Below are positions 35,487 through 43,623 of a stretch of 64,000 bases of DNA, in pieces. Every line of letters starts with the position of its first letter. Position 1 is the first letter of the stretch. The notes under the pieces are model-generated. The model ran no database searches and was not told the DNA's origin. It was given only the letters and a program-made list of their open reading frames with translations. Position numbers and translations under genes: made by a program. This DNA is from Brumimicrobium oceani (GTDB lineage Bacteria; Bacteroidota; Bacteroidia; Flavobacteriales_D; Crocinitomicaceae): positions 186,001 through 250,000 of the forward strand of contig NZ_QFRJ01000001.1 of NCBI RefSeq assembly GCF_003143775.1, written 5' to 3'.

Positions 35487-37103
35487 TCAGAAATTCCTTA
35501 ACTGACTAATCTGCTCATTGATATTTTCAAGCTTCGCATAAACAAGGCTGCCATCTTTTTTTAGAACATAAATTTTATTGTTTAACTCAACGAAATCCAT
35601 AACAATACCTTCCGCTAGAATAGGGTAGAAGGTGTCTTTATAGTGATAAAGTAAACCCTCTCCATACCAGTGCTTGCTCGATGGAGCATTACAATCCACG
35701 AGTTTGGTATTGTCGTTAATTTGTGGTTTATGCGTTGCGGAGGAGAAAGCTCCTGAGATCATCATATTTCCGTTCATCACCTTACTTTTTGTGAACTGGA
35801 TTTTTCCGTATGAGTTGGGCGATTTAGCGATACGATTTTCAAAGGGAATGGATTTCCGGCCCGAGTTGAAATATTTATCATAGCCAGGAAGATGAATCGA
35901 TGAAACGTACAATGTGTCTTCAACTGCACTTAGGGTGAAGTGCTGAAGATAACTGTAATATTGGATGTTGTTCACAGCCTTTAGGGTATCATTTTTATAT
36001 TGAAATATTTGACCTCTGCTCAACAGAAATAATGAGGTTTTACTGGCTATCATCTTGTCGAAACGATGCGAATTTTGAAATGCTCCATAAAATGACTTTA
36101 CAGAATTCCCCTCGATAATTGCGAAGTCAGTATTTTTAGTGCTATTTACACGGTTGAAATCACCCAGAACATAAAGTTTGTTGTGAAGGGACTGTATGGA
36201 ATTTACATTTCCATTAAAATGAGCCACTTTCTCCCATTGCTGATTATTCAATGTCAAAATCTGATGAGGGAACTCTTCTAGCGGCAGAAAAACAGAGATA
36301 TATGCTTTGTTTTCACAAAACTCAAGATCTAAAATTTGTCCTGAAATTTGATTTCCAATTCTTTCCCATTTTTCTTTTTCAAGGGAGTATCGATTGATTT
36401 CATGCAGTAGTCCATTTTCATCAGAAGCAGAAACCGTATAAATCACGTTTTCTATTTTATGGTCAACTATTTTTGTGATTTTGCTAATATCATTAATTGC
36501 TATATTTTTCCATTTAACTGGAGATTTTGTAGCACAAACTTGAGTGGGCGGACCATAGGTGGGTTGAATTAAAGCCAGTTCAAAGAGTGATAAACCTGAT
36601 GCTTTTTGCCAAGGAATAAGTTGTGAATGTTTGATGTTTTCTAAATAAAATAACAACTGATTTTCAGCTATTTCTTTTGCTACTTTTTGAGCGCCACTTT
36701 CCTTCATTAGAAAACCCACTGCACAGTAAGTATTTTTGGAGTCAATGAATATTGGAACACGATAATTCGTTAAATTATTTATCGGAAAAACACCATGCTC
36801 AGTGTAGCTTTTTAAACTCTGGATGTTTGAATTTCTGTTTTCTAACTGATTTTCATTCAGGTGATTTAAAGATTGACTTTCCAGGTAGGAAATCACATTA
36901 AATAAATGCAATTGGATGAGTTCTTGCTCTGAATTCGGCTTAAAAGTAAATTCAATTTTGTTCTCTAAACCTCTCCAATTACTGTTGACCTCCATTAGCA
37001 ACTTATGGGTCTCTTTTTGCTGCTTTGTAATTCCAAAAATCGGGAAACTTGTTAAAGCCATAAAAACAATGATCACATAACTATTTATTTTTTGCTGTGC
37101 CAT
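35487..37103 (-). CDS. Exported protein with CAVGxL...ALIQPTYG motif, unknown function
   Basis: 538 residues: a signal peptide (about 1-24), a helical N-terminal domain (about 28-190) with the motif FIDSKNTYCAVGFLMKESG (near 123-141) and LFELALIQPTYGPP (about 173-186), then a beta-propeller-like region (about 200-520) of repeated four-strand units. I recall the 'tCAVGyL...SG...aLIQPxYG' pattern from uncharacterised Bacteroidota proteins, but no function. The start overlaps the end of the upstream gene (37081-38226) by 23 bp, so they form a two-gene operon. Confidence 0.65.
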   Translation of the reverse strand: MAQQKINSYVIIVFMALTSFPIFGITKQQKETHKLLMEVNSNWRGLENKIEFTFKPNSEQELIQLHLFNVISYLESQSLNHLNENQLENRNSNIQSLKSYTEHGVFPINNLTNYRVPIFIDSKNTYCAVGFLMKESGAQKVAKEIAENQLLFYLENIKHSQLIPWQKASGLSLFELALIQPTYGPPTQVCATKSPVKWKNIAINDISKITKIVDHKIENVIYTVSASDENGLLHEINRYSLEKEKWERIGNQISGQILDLEFCENKAYISVFLPLEEFPHQILTLNNQQWEKVAHFNGNVNSIQSLHNKLYVLGDFNRVNSTKNTDFAIIEGNSVKSFYGAFQNSHRFDKMIASKTSLFLLSRGQIFQYKNDTLKAVNNIQYYSYLQHFTLSAVEDTLYVSSIHLPGYDKYFNSGRKSIPFENRIAKSPNSYGKIQFTKSKVMNGNMMISGAFSSATHKPQINDNTKLVDCNAPSSKHWYGEGLLYHYKDTFYPILAEGIVMDFVELNNKIYVLKKDGSLVYAKLENINEQISQLRNF

Positions 37104-38226
37104 CTTCCTTGTAATTTTTAATGTTGTAAGTTCCCATTAGTATTTCTTCCATTTTAATATTTCCAGAAGGATAAAACACCTCTCGTTTGTATAAATTTTG
37201 TTTCGTAAATCCATCAAAAGTATCGTAAGTATTTCGTTGAATTAAAGTCCCATCGGAGGAATATAGATTGCTGATTACCCTGTATTGATTGGTTTGATCG
37301 ATTTTTTTTGACTCTTCCCTAATTAGTCCATTCTCTAAATAGTGAGTATATTTCTTGGACTTATTATATCCTCCAAAATCAATTTTTGTTTTTAGTTTCC
37401 CAGAAGAAAACCAAACATACTTTTCGGAAATAATTGACGCCCATAATTCGTGTTTCACTGGCTTATCATTTTCAAAATATTCCCAGTAACCGTATTTCGT
37501 GTTATCCGAATTGCTCCAGATAGATTTATAAATCGATTCAGCATTAAGATTGTAACTTGTCAATAAACGCAAGCCTTGAGCGTATTTATCTTTGTGTATT
37601 GAATCGAATTCTTTCACGAAATACAAGGGATAGTTATCAGCAAGAGTATAATATTCTGCTTTCACAGCTCCATTCGAATAAAATGCCGTGCTGTCTAACT
37701 CTAAGCGGTTTTTGATCTCATTTTCCGTGTTAACTGCCTTAAAATTGGGCAAAGTATCTTGTTTTAATTCTTTAAAATACTTCATTTCTTTTAAGTTGAA
37801 TACTCCTTTTTTGAAAGGAAGAATGAGTTGCGCATCTTGTCCCAATTTAGAGATTTTTATGGTCATCAATTCGTTTTCTGTTATGTCGAAACCTTCATAT
37901 CTGTAGATGATCAATTCGTAGTCTAAATTTGGATTCAGCCTTAAAGAGCTGGATTTGAGTTCATGGTTAAATTTTGGTTTTAAATCTGCCGTGTCTGAGG
38001 AAATAACCTCAATATAAAATCTACTGTGATAGGCTAAAGATTTAAAAATACTTTTTGTTTTTAAGTACTTCGAGCCAGGATATTTGTGGGAAGTCTGCAT
38101 CGGATAACAAACTCCTCGGTCGTAAAACTGTATGTGCAGCTCAACAGCATCTGCTTTCTGACTTAATCCATGCGTTGAAAAGAACAGAAAAATGCCGACT
38201 AAAATGTAAAGAATATTTCTAATCAT
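37081..38226 (-). CDS. Exported protein with MORN-like/YwqK-type repeats
   Basis: 381 residues with a signal peptide (1-22, ending HGLSQ). From about residue 180 the repeats 'y.nGavKaEYYT', 'YGYWEYFENDKPVKHE', 'FSSGKLKTKIDFGG', 'YLENGLIREESKK', 'YSSDGTLIQRNTYD', 'FYPSGNIKMEEILMG' follow the YwqK-type MORN variant, in which units of about 20-23 residues form a beta solenoid. Such repeats occur in Bacteroidota exported proteins without a known role. It is the first gene of an operon with the 35487-37103 gene (23 bp overlap). Confidence 0.65.
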   Translation of the reverse strand: MIRNILYILVGIFLFFSTHGLSQKADAVELHIQFYDRGVCYPMQTSHKYPGSKYLKTKSIFKSLAYHSRFYIEVISSDTADLKPKFNHELKSSSLRLNPNLDYELIIYRYEGFDITENELMTIKISKLGQDAQLILPFKKGVFNLKEMKYFKELKQDTLPNFKAVNTENEIKNRLELDSTAFYSNGAVKAEYYTLADNYPLYFVKEFDSIHKDKYAQGLRLLTSYNLNAESIYKSIWSNSDNTKYGYWEYFENDKPVKHELWASIISEKYVWFSSGKLKTKIDFGGYNKSKKYTHYLENGLIREESKKIDQTNQYRVISNLYSSDGTLIQRNTYDTFDGFTKQNLYKREVFYPSGNIKMEEILMGTYNIKNYKEDGTAKNK

Positions 38227-38563
38227 GTTTTAAGGTACAACTTTGTGTCAAAAGGGTTCATAATTTTATTTTCTATTTTTTCAGTCAAAGCTCATTCTTA
38301 TAAAATCGGCAAAGGGAAAGTTTGCTTGTGGATTTGTCACTATTTGCAAATTAAATTAATATTTTTGGTCATCTCTTTCTAAAGTAAATTCAGAGTGGCG
38401 CAAATACAAGGTTTGATTTGAAATTAAAAATTCGCATGCTGTGTTAATTGAGCCTTGTAGTTATAGGGCAGTGTTTTAAATGAGAAATTTCCTTTGGGGT
38501 TAGTTTGTTTTAGAACTAGAGATTTTTTAATAAAGTTATTGTTATGCATTACATCAATTAGAT
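38227..38563. other. Divergent intergenic region, nothing specific
   Basis: About 337 bp between the divergent MORN-like and SEC-C genes. No hairpin, RNA gene or clear consensus promoter stands out. Confidence 0.4.
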
Positions 38564-40201
38564 ATGAGAAGATTTATAGATTCCGCTGGTTATTATGTTA
38601 CCGATGAACCATCATTTATGGAAAAGGAACACGCCATGACTGAAGAGTTGGCAGAGGTTCTAGGTAAACTCCATATGGATGTGGTCAAAAAGAAGTCAGG
38701 TACCGTAGATCGATTATTGAAATTGATTAAAAAGCATCCTCGAAATCCACAACTCAAGAATTTATTGACTTCTTATTATTTTTTAACCGATCAACAGGAA
38801 AAAGCTTATGATTTCAATAGAAAAACAGTTGAGGCACATCCCGATTATTTTTTTGGAAGACTTAATTTAGTTTCGGAATATGTCAATAATAATAATGATT
38901 TTGAGAAAGCACCTGAACTTTTAGGCTATGATTTTGATTTGGCTGAATTGTACCCTGACCGAGACACTTTTCATGTCTCCGAAGCAATGGGAATGGCGAA
39001 ATATGCGGTGATGTATTTTGCATATAAAAACGATTTTCAAATAGCTCAGGTGTTCATCGAGCAAATGAAAGATATAGACGAGGATGATTTTGAGGTGGAG
39101 AATGCCGAGGAAATCTTATCGCAAGCTGTGCTGGAGCATTTAGCAAATGAGATGCATTATGAAGATGATTTTGAAGATGATTCGGATTTCTATAGAGTAC
39201 AGGTTCCGAAACAAAAACCAACCACAAAAACAGATGCACCGGTTTTTAATCATGAAGAGATAAAATTGCTCTATGACTATGATCTTGAAATTCCTTTTGA
39301 AGAAATTCAATTGATTTTAGATTTACCAAGAGAATCATTAATTGAGGACTTAGCTAAGATGCTGAATGATGGAATTGAGCGATTTAGTTATTTTGAGAAT
39401 GATGAAAATGAAGAAGAGAAAAGCTTTTTTGTTATTCACGCAATTAATTTATTAGCTGAACTAGGAGCAGAGGATAAATTAGTGGATATTCTAAATGTAT
39501 TAAAGCAAAGTAATGAGTTTTTAGATTTCTACTTTGGGATGTATATAGATGGTCCGTTCTGGCAAAATATTTACAAATTAGGAAAAGATAAACTAGACGA
39601 TCTGCAAAGTTTTTTAAAAGAGCCCGGTGTTTCAACAACTTCTAAAATACTGATTTCTTTAACATTAAAGAGGATTGGAGAAATAGATGCATCAAGAAGA
39701 GCTGAAGTCATTCAAAGTTATTCATCTGTTCTTAATTATTTTATCAAAGCAGATAGGGAGGCAAATGTTTTGGATTCTGACGCAATTGCATTTGTGATTG
39801 CAGATATAATGGACTTAAGAGCAAAAGAATTACTTCCTGCCATTGTTGAGCTGTATAATTTGGAGTATGTGGCCCTTTGGATTGCAGGAGAGATTGATGA
39901 TGTGAAAGTTAAATTGAATTCCGATGAAAAGGAAAGCTACCAAGGGAGGATTTTTGCCCTAGTAGAGATATATGAATCGTATGTTGATGATTCTTTCGAT
40001 TATATTGACGAAGACGATTTTGATTATAATATTAATGAAGAAAAACTCCTAAAAGATTGGGGTGAACTCGATGACACTGAGATTCAAGATATACAAAACA
40101 GCAGAATCAATGACGAACCCTTTATAGCCGATAAAAAAGTAGGTAGAAATGAGCCTTGCCCTTGTGGTAGCGGAAAGAAGTATAAGAAATGTTGTTTGTA
40201 A
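38564..40201 (+). CDS. SEC-C metal-binding motif protein
   Basis: 545 residues. The last 22 residues hold the SEC-C zinc motif, [20 protein letters not shown], with the CxC...CC ligands, as at the C-terminus of SecA. The rest is acidic and helical; an early segment (about 45-120) looks TPR-like. The SEC-C motif is an interaction module (in SecA it binds SecB and ribosome), so an adaptor role is possible but not shown. Single gene with a strong terminator. Confidence 0.78.
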   Translation: MRRFIDSAGYYVTDEPSFMEKEHAMTEELAEVLGKLHMDVVKKKSGTVDRLLKLIKKHPRNPQLKNLLTSYYFLTDQQEKAYDFNRKTVEAHPDYFFGRLNLVSEYVNNNNDFEKAPELLGYDFDLAELYPDRDTFHVSEAMGMAKYAVMYFAYKNDFQIAQVFIEQMKDIDEDDFEVENAEEILSQAVLEHLANEMHYEDDFEDDSDFYRVQVPKQKPTTKTDAPVFNHEEIKLLYDYDLEIPFEEIQLILDLPRESLIEDLAKMLNDGIERFSYFENDENEEEKSFFVIHAINLLAELGAEDKLVDILNVLKQSNEFLDFYFGMYIDGPFWQNIYKLGKDKLDDLQSFLKEPGVSTTSKILISLTLKRIGEIDASRRAEVIQSYSSVLNYFIKADREANVLDSDAIAFVIADIMDLRAKELLPAIVELYNLEYVALWIAGEIDDVKVKLNSDEKESYQGRIFALVEIYESYVDDSFDYIDEDDFDYNINEEKLLKDWGELDDTEIQDIQNSRINDEPFIADKKVGRNEPCPCGSGKKYKKCCL

Positions 40202-40218
40202 ATTTTAAAATTGAGACA

Positions 40219-40266
40219 ATCAAAAAAGTTGCTAAGAGATGTTCTCGTAAAAGTAACTTTTTTGAT
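40219..40266. terminator. Terminator after the SEC-C gene
   Basis: ATCAAAAAAGTTGCT (40219-40233) pairs with AGTAACTTTTTTGAT (40252-40266), 14 of 15 bp, with T/A runs on both strands. Confidence 0.85.
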
Positions 40267-40319
40267 ATTTGGTTTACGTGATTGTGTGTTCTAAAAAATT
40301 CATTTCAACACTTACTGAT

Positions 40320-40970
40320 TTATTTCGTTAAAGTCTTGCCTTCTCTTCTCATTATGATATAAATATAGACACTAATCAGTGACGAAAAGAAACACCAAAC
40401 CGAAAGCACATGATTTTCATAGAAAAAGAGCGTAATCGCATAAGAAGTTGCGATAAATACACCTAAAAGCCACATGCTCTTAACATTTGAAAAGAATAAG
40501 GAAAGAATAGTTGCTGCGGCATATAAAATTGCTCCGTACTTATAAATTGTTTCAGGATAATCGTTGTGATAAGCGATATGGTGACCTAATATTTTTGCCT
40601 CCATGTTGTAGGTCAAAAGAAAGTAGGCCAAGGTTGAGCTGACCAATATTCCAACACCAGCAAGAAATTTTTGGATTCGTTTTCTATCACTTTTTTTATC
40701 TAACATCAAAACACCAAAGGGAACAATAAAAGGCCATATAATTTGAGCGAAAAAGATAAAAACATAGGTGGCGACGCGCTGTAAGACTATGTGATCGGGG
40801 TCGGGGAGTGTTAACCAAAGCACACCTTCGGCAAGTTGCTGCACTCCAAATACAAGTGGAATACTTGCAAACCATAATTGACTTTTATCATTGGTTTTTT
40901 TTATTGTTGCAACTCCAATAACCGTTAAAACGGCGGCTGCTCCAAAACTTGCTTCTGCTGAAAAACACAT
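40320..40970 (-). CDS. DUF6629 membrane protein
   Basis: 216 residues. The start MCFSAEASFGAAAVLTVIGVATI and PLVFGVQQLAEGVLWL are the hallmarks of the DUF6629 family. About six to seven TM helices alternate through the chain with a short basic loop (KKSDRKRIQKF). The function is unknown. Single gene, convergent with the SEC-C gene. Confidence 0.85.
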   Translation of the reverse strand: MCFSAEASFGAAAVLTVIGVATIKKTNDKSQLWFASIPLVFGVQQLAEGVLWLTLPDPDHIVLQRVATYVFIFFAQIIWPFIVPFGVLMLDKKSDRKRIQKFLAGVGILVSSTLAYFLLTYNMEAKILGHHIAYHNDYPETIYKYGAILYAAATILSLFFSNVKSMWLLGVFIATSYAITLFFYENHVLSVWCFFSSLISVYIYIIMRREGKTLTK

Positions 40971-41287
40971 ATTTGATCTTTTAAGTAATAGTTCCTATTC
41001 TAGAAATGTACTGATTTAATTTTAGTTAGACTTTATCAAATTCTGTGTTTAACTTACTTTTTGATTTCCAAACATTTTCAAAGTGTTAGTGCGAGATTGT
41101 ATCTCGTGCTAATACTTTATAACTCAAAAGAATCGCAATTGTATATCATATTTGATTTCGCCCAAAGTTTAGTGATGATATTTCTACTGAAGTAATAGGG
41201 TGGACTTCTTAACTCGTCAAAAGTATTTTAGGGTAAACATGCGGATAAGAATTTTTTGACTTAAATAACTTTAAGTTCATACAATTA
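40971..41287. other. Intergenic region with a REP-like hairpin
   Basis: The hairpin listed at 41080-41118 is the only structure seen. The remainder is AT-rich and without features. Confidence 0.4.
41080..41118. repeat. REP-like hairpin GTGCGAGATtgtATCTCGTGC
   Basis: AAAGTGTTAG-TGCGAGAT pairs with ATCTCGTG-CTAATACTTT with a three-base loop and one or two mismatches. There is no T-run on either strand, so it is more like a REP/palindromic repeat than a terminator. Confidence 0.6.
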
Positions 41288-42232
41288 TCACCTCAATCCA
41301 ATTTGCTGATATTTTTTCTCTAAAATTTCAATATAAGCAGTCTTTAGATTATTTGAAAGGAATGAATTATTGATCCATCTAATTGCTTTTGGATAGTTTC
41401 TTGTCATTCTTTTAAAAACACCTTTGATTTGTTTATCAGTAAGGGATAGCTGCTTTCCCAACTCAACAAAGTGAACTTGTTTTAATTTCTTTTTTTTACC
41501 ACAAAGTGTAAGTGCAAGTTCCTCCTTGTCTTCTGGGAAAATGATGTTAACATTCAGCAGATCATAAGCAGGGGATAGAATCCATCCAAATTGACTTTCA
41601 ATCAACGAGAAATTCTTTAAATGCATATCATTATTCCCAGTTAGAAAAGAAAACAATGTTAATTCAAAATATAAAACTTTGTCCAATAAAGTATTTTGAG
41701 AATATAATTCAATAGCTTTTCCAACTTTTTCCATTGAACTGATATACTTGTCAAATGCTTCGGTGATTTGAAACATATCAATCATGTGAATCTTCTGATT
41801 ATTTACAGTTCTGTCAATTCTTTTGGTGATATAAGATATTTCACCAGACGCTAAACGAATTAAAGATGAAGGAACAATCCGAATGCCATAAGCTTCAGCT
41901 ATTCGCATGGTGACATGTTCATTAGCTGGCATTTCAGGGAATCTGTCATTTGGAGGTTTGAAAATATATTGACCATTCAAAGCTCCTACAACAGTCAATC
42001 TTGTATCTGATTTTTCTTTTACAGATTTAACCAATGACATGGATAGTTTTGGCTGAACTCCCGGAATTGCAATGTTTTGTAAAACAATTTTTTGAGCTAA
42101 TTCTTCCATTTGATTGAGTGAATATTCTATTTCTGGTGGAGTTGGTGTTCCAAAAAATGAGTTCGAACATTTCTTGTGAAAATTTACTCCATCAGCTATC
42201 AATTCATAGCAATACAAGCATTTATTCTTCAT
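41288..42232 (-). CDS. HipA-type kinase, C-terminal part (HipT-like toxin)
   Basis: 314 residues. An N-terminal zinc-knuckle-like stretch (Cys5, Cys8, His19, Cys22) precedes a Gly-rich loop IAIPGVQPKLS (54-64, Lys62). The kinase catalytic loop is TGNNDMHLKNFSL (198-210; Asp202, Asn207) and the DFG-like SPAYDLLN (220-227, Asp224). These match HipA kinases, which phosphorylate aminoacyl-tRNA synthetases and stop growth. The N-subdomain usually fused to HipA is a separate gene here (42222-42557), as in HipBST. The residue at the position of E. coli HipA Ser150 is Ala55. It overlaps that gene by 11 bp. Confidence 0.88.
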   Translation of the reverse strand: MKNKCLYCYELIADGVNFHKKCSNSFFGTPTPPEIEYSLNQMEELAQKIVLQNIAIPGVQPKLSMSLVKSVKEKSDTRLTVVGALNGQYIFKPPNDRFPEMPANEHVTMRIAEAYGIRIVPSSLIRLASGEISYITKRIDRTVNNQKIHMIDMFQITEAFDKYISSMEKVGKAIELYSQNTLLDKVLYFELTLFSFLTGNNDMHLKNFSLIESQFGWILSPAYDLLNVNIIFPEDKEELALTLCGKKKKLKQVHFVELGKQLSLTDKQIKGVFKRMTRNYPKAIRWINNSFLSNNLKTAYIEILEKKYQQIGLR

Positions 42233-42557
42233 TTTTTGAATTTAAGGGTTCAACACTTACTGCTCCAATACAATTTTGACAGCATGACAGTAACAAGCCC
42301 ATTCTATCTTTGGGATTAATTTTCCAATTTTCTGAGGCAATATCTAGTAACCAACCTTCAGGAATCAAACCTTCAAAAAATGGAAAGAGTTGATTGTTTT
42401 TATAGACTGTATCGCAAACTGGCATTGAGAATGTAATAAAACTTTTCGGGTGCTTATTTATAAATTGTTGATCATACTGAAAAAGATATTCGCCATCATT
42501 ATTTTCAGTAATTATTCCAGCGAAAAACTCCTTGTAAAATACCTTACCTTGTCTCAT
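42222..42557 (-). CDS. HipA N-terminal domain protein (HipS-like)
   Basis: 111 residues equal to the N-subdomain of HipA: KVFYKEFFAGIITENNDGEYLFQYD, ITFSMPVCD, LFPFFEGLIPEGWLLDIASENWKI and DRMGLLLSCCQNCIGAVSVEPL (the last part forms the 'GaVsv' end). In HipBST systems this fragment (HipS) is the antitoxin of the kinase. It sits 5 bp after hipB and overlaps the kinase gene by 11 bp, so all three are translated together. Function inferred from the family and layout. Confidence 0.85.
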   Translation of the reverse strand: MRQGKVFYKEFFAGIITENNDGEYLFQYDQQFINKHPKSFITFSMPVCDTVYKNNQLFPFFEGLIPEGWLLDIASENWKINPKDRMGLLLSCCQNCIGAVSVEPLNSKNEE

Positions 42558-42562
42558 GTGCT

Positions 42563-42763
42563 TTATTTTTTCATGTTAACAGGAGCTAATTCATGACCAA
42601 ACATTTGTAAAACTAAATTGACTTTTTCCATATTTAGATTTGTTTTTCCTTGTTCAATTTTACGAATCACAGTAAGTGCAACCCCTGATCGTTCAGCAAA
42701 TTCTTCTTGCGTTAGATTTATCTCTTTTCTGCGCTCTTTAACAAATTCTGATAACTGTTTCAT
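42563..42763 (-). CDS. HipB-type helix-turn-helix antitoxin/repressor
   Basis: 66 residues with an XRE-type HTH (about 4-60): SEFVKERRKEINLTQEEFAERSGVALTVIRKIEQGKTNLNMEKVNLVLQMFG. The close 'Y4mF/HipB' match is typical of Bacteroidota. It probably represses the operon by binding operators upstream, where two palindromic sites lie at about 42881-42940. First gene of hipB-hipS-hipT. Confidence 0.92.
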   Translation of the reverse strand: MKQLSEFVKERRKEINLTQEEFAERSGVALTVIRKIEQGKTNLNMEKVNLVLQMFGHELAPVNMKK

Positions 42764-42790
42764 TATACGTAATTAGATATAATTTAGAGT

Positions 42791-42852
42791 AAATATAGTA
42801 AATTATATTTAAAAACATATAATCTGTTTAAAAATAGAAGTATTATATGTTT
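42791..42852. promoter_or_regulatory. AT-rich inverted repeats in front of hipB
   Basis: AAACATATAAT (42813-42823) pairs perfectly with ATTATATGTTT (42842-42852). AAATATA/TATATTT (42791-42797, 42804-42810) is a second pair. They could be operator half-sites or promoter AT tracts. No T-run follows, so it is not a terminator. Confidence 0.45.
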
Positions 42853-42884
42853 AACCATATAGTTTTGATTATTTCGATCAATTC

Positions 42885-42940
42885 ATCCCTTTCGGGTATA
42901 ATATTCGACTTAATAGGTGTTTTGTACCCGAATGGGTATA
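42885..42940. promoter_or_regulatory. Two palindromic operator candidates for HipB, 40 bp apart
   Basis: Site 1: TCCC-TTTC-GGGTATA at 42886-42900. Site 2: TACCC-GAAT-GGGTATA at 42925-42940. Both are CCC-N4-GGG palindromes with a TATA flank, and the CCC triplets begin exactly 40 bp apart. They lie 120-180 bp upstream of hipB. TATACCC-N4-GGGTATA-like sites near HipB genes are known to me from Bacteroidota, so binding is a fair inference, not a fact. Confidence 0.6.
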
Positions 42941-43028
42941 AAAATATGGTTTCTGTCTAAATCCATCTGATTGAATATATGCTCTACATTGAATATTTTC
43001 TATTTCAAATTCAATATAACAATTTCAA

Positions 43029-43475
43029 TTACTTCCTTTTTTTCTTGAGTAGTTTTTTAGCTAAATCAATAGACATGCAAGCAATATTACCATAAGACCT
43101 TTCTCCATTTTCTGTTAATTGGCAAGCGTTTACAAAATTGAAATAGGCTTTAATAGCGTTTTTGTCGTTTTTCGCTTTAATTAAAATGTTGTAGGACGAA
43201 GTGCGAAGGTCTTCCCTCAACAAATTGTCAACATAAGATTTCAACTCTTGGTCAGTCACAAAAACCTCTGCATCTATCTTTTCTCGAAAAGCCTTCCGAC
43301 TTGCTTTTGTTCGATAGGTCAAGTCACTCAGAATTCCATTTTTAAAAGCAGCATAATCTTTCTCAATTTTGGCAGGCCAAGCCATTAAGGAGTTCCCTTC
43401 TTCATCAGCAGGATAAAGCCAAATTCCTTTTCTTAATCGCTTTTTTGTCTTTCTGGGTAGTCTGAATTTTTTCAT
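43029..43475 (-). CDS. Small basic protein of unknown function
   Basis: 148 residues, very basic at both ends (KKFRLPRKTKKRLRKG and AKKLLKKKRK). The body is alpha-rich with LYPADEEGNSLMAWPAKIEKDYAAFKNG and a helical end. There is no signal peptide or known motif. It lies upstream of and co-directional with the hip operon, 265 bp apart, so it is not obviously part of it. No function suggested. Confidence 0.55.
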   Translation of the reverse strand: MKKFRLPRKTKKRLRKGIWLYPADEEGNSLMAWPAKIEKDYAAFKNGILSDLTYRTKASRKAFREKIDAEVFVTDQELKSYVDNLLREDLRTSSYNILIKAKNDKNAIKAYFNFVNACQLTENGERSYGNIACMSIDLAKKLLKKKRK

Positions 43476-43623
43476 TCTATAAATTTCTAAAGATTCTTCT
43501 TCAAATCAAACAATTACTTTGTAAATCGCACCTAAATCTTAAAATGCTTATCCATTTGGAATTTGATTGTTTGCCTGTGCTGAAAGCTAAGCTGTTCTTA
43601 ATTCTATCAAAGGCAATAATAAA

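Noticed and set aside
41080-41118. Terminator call for the REP-like hairpin
   Set aside because: No T-run follows on either strand, and no gene ends next to it in a fitting way.
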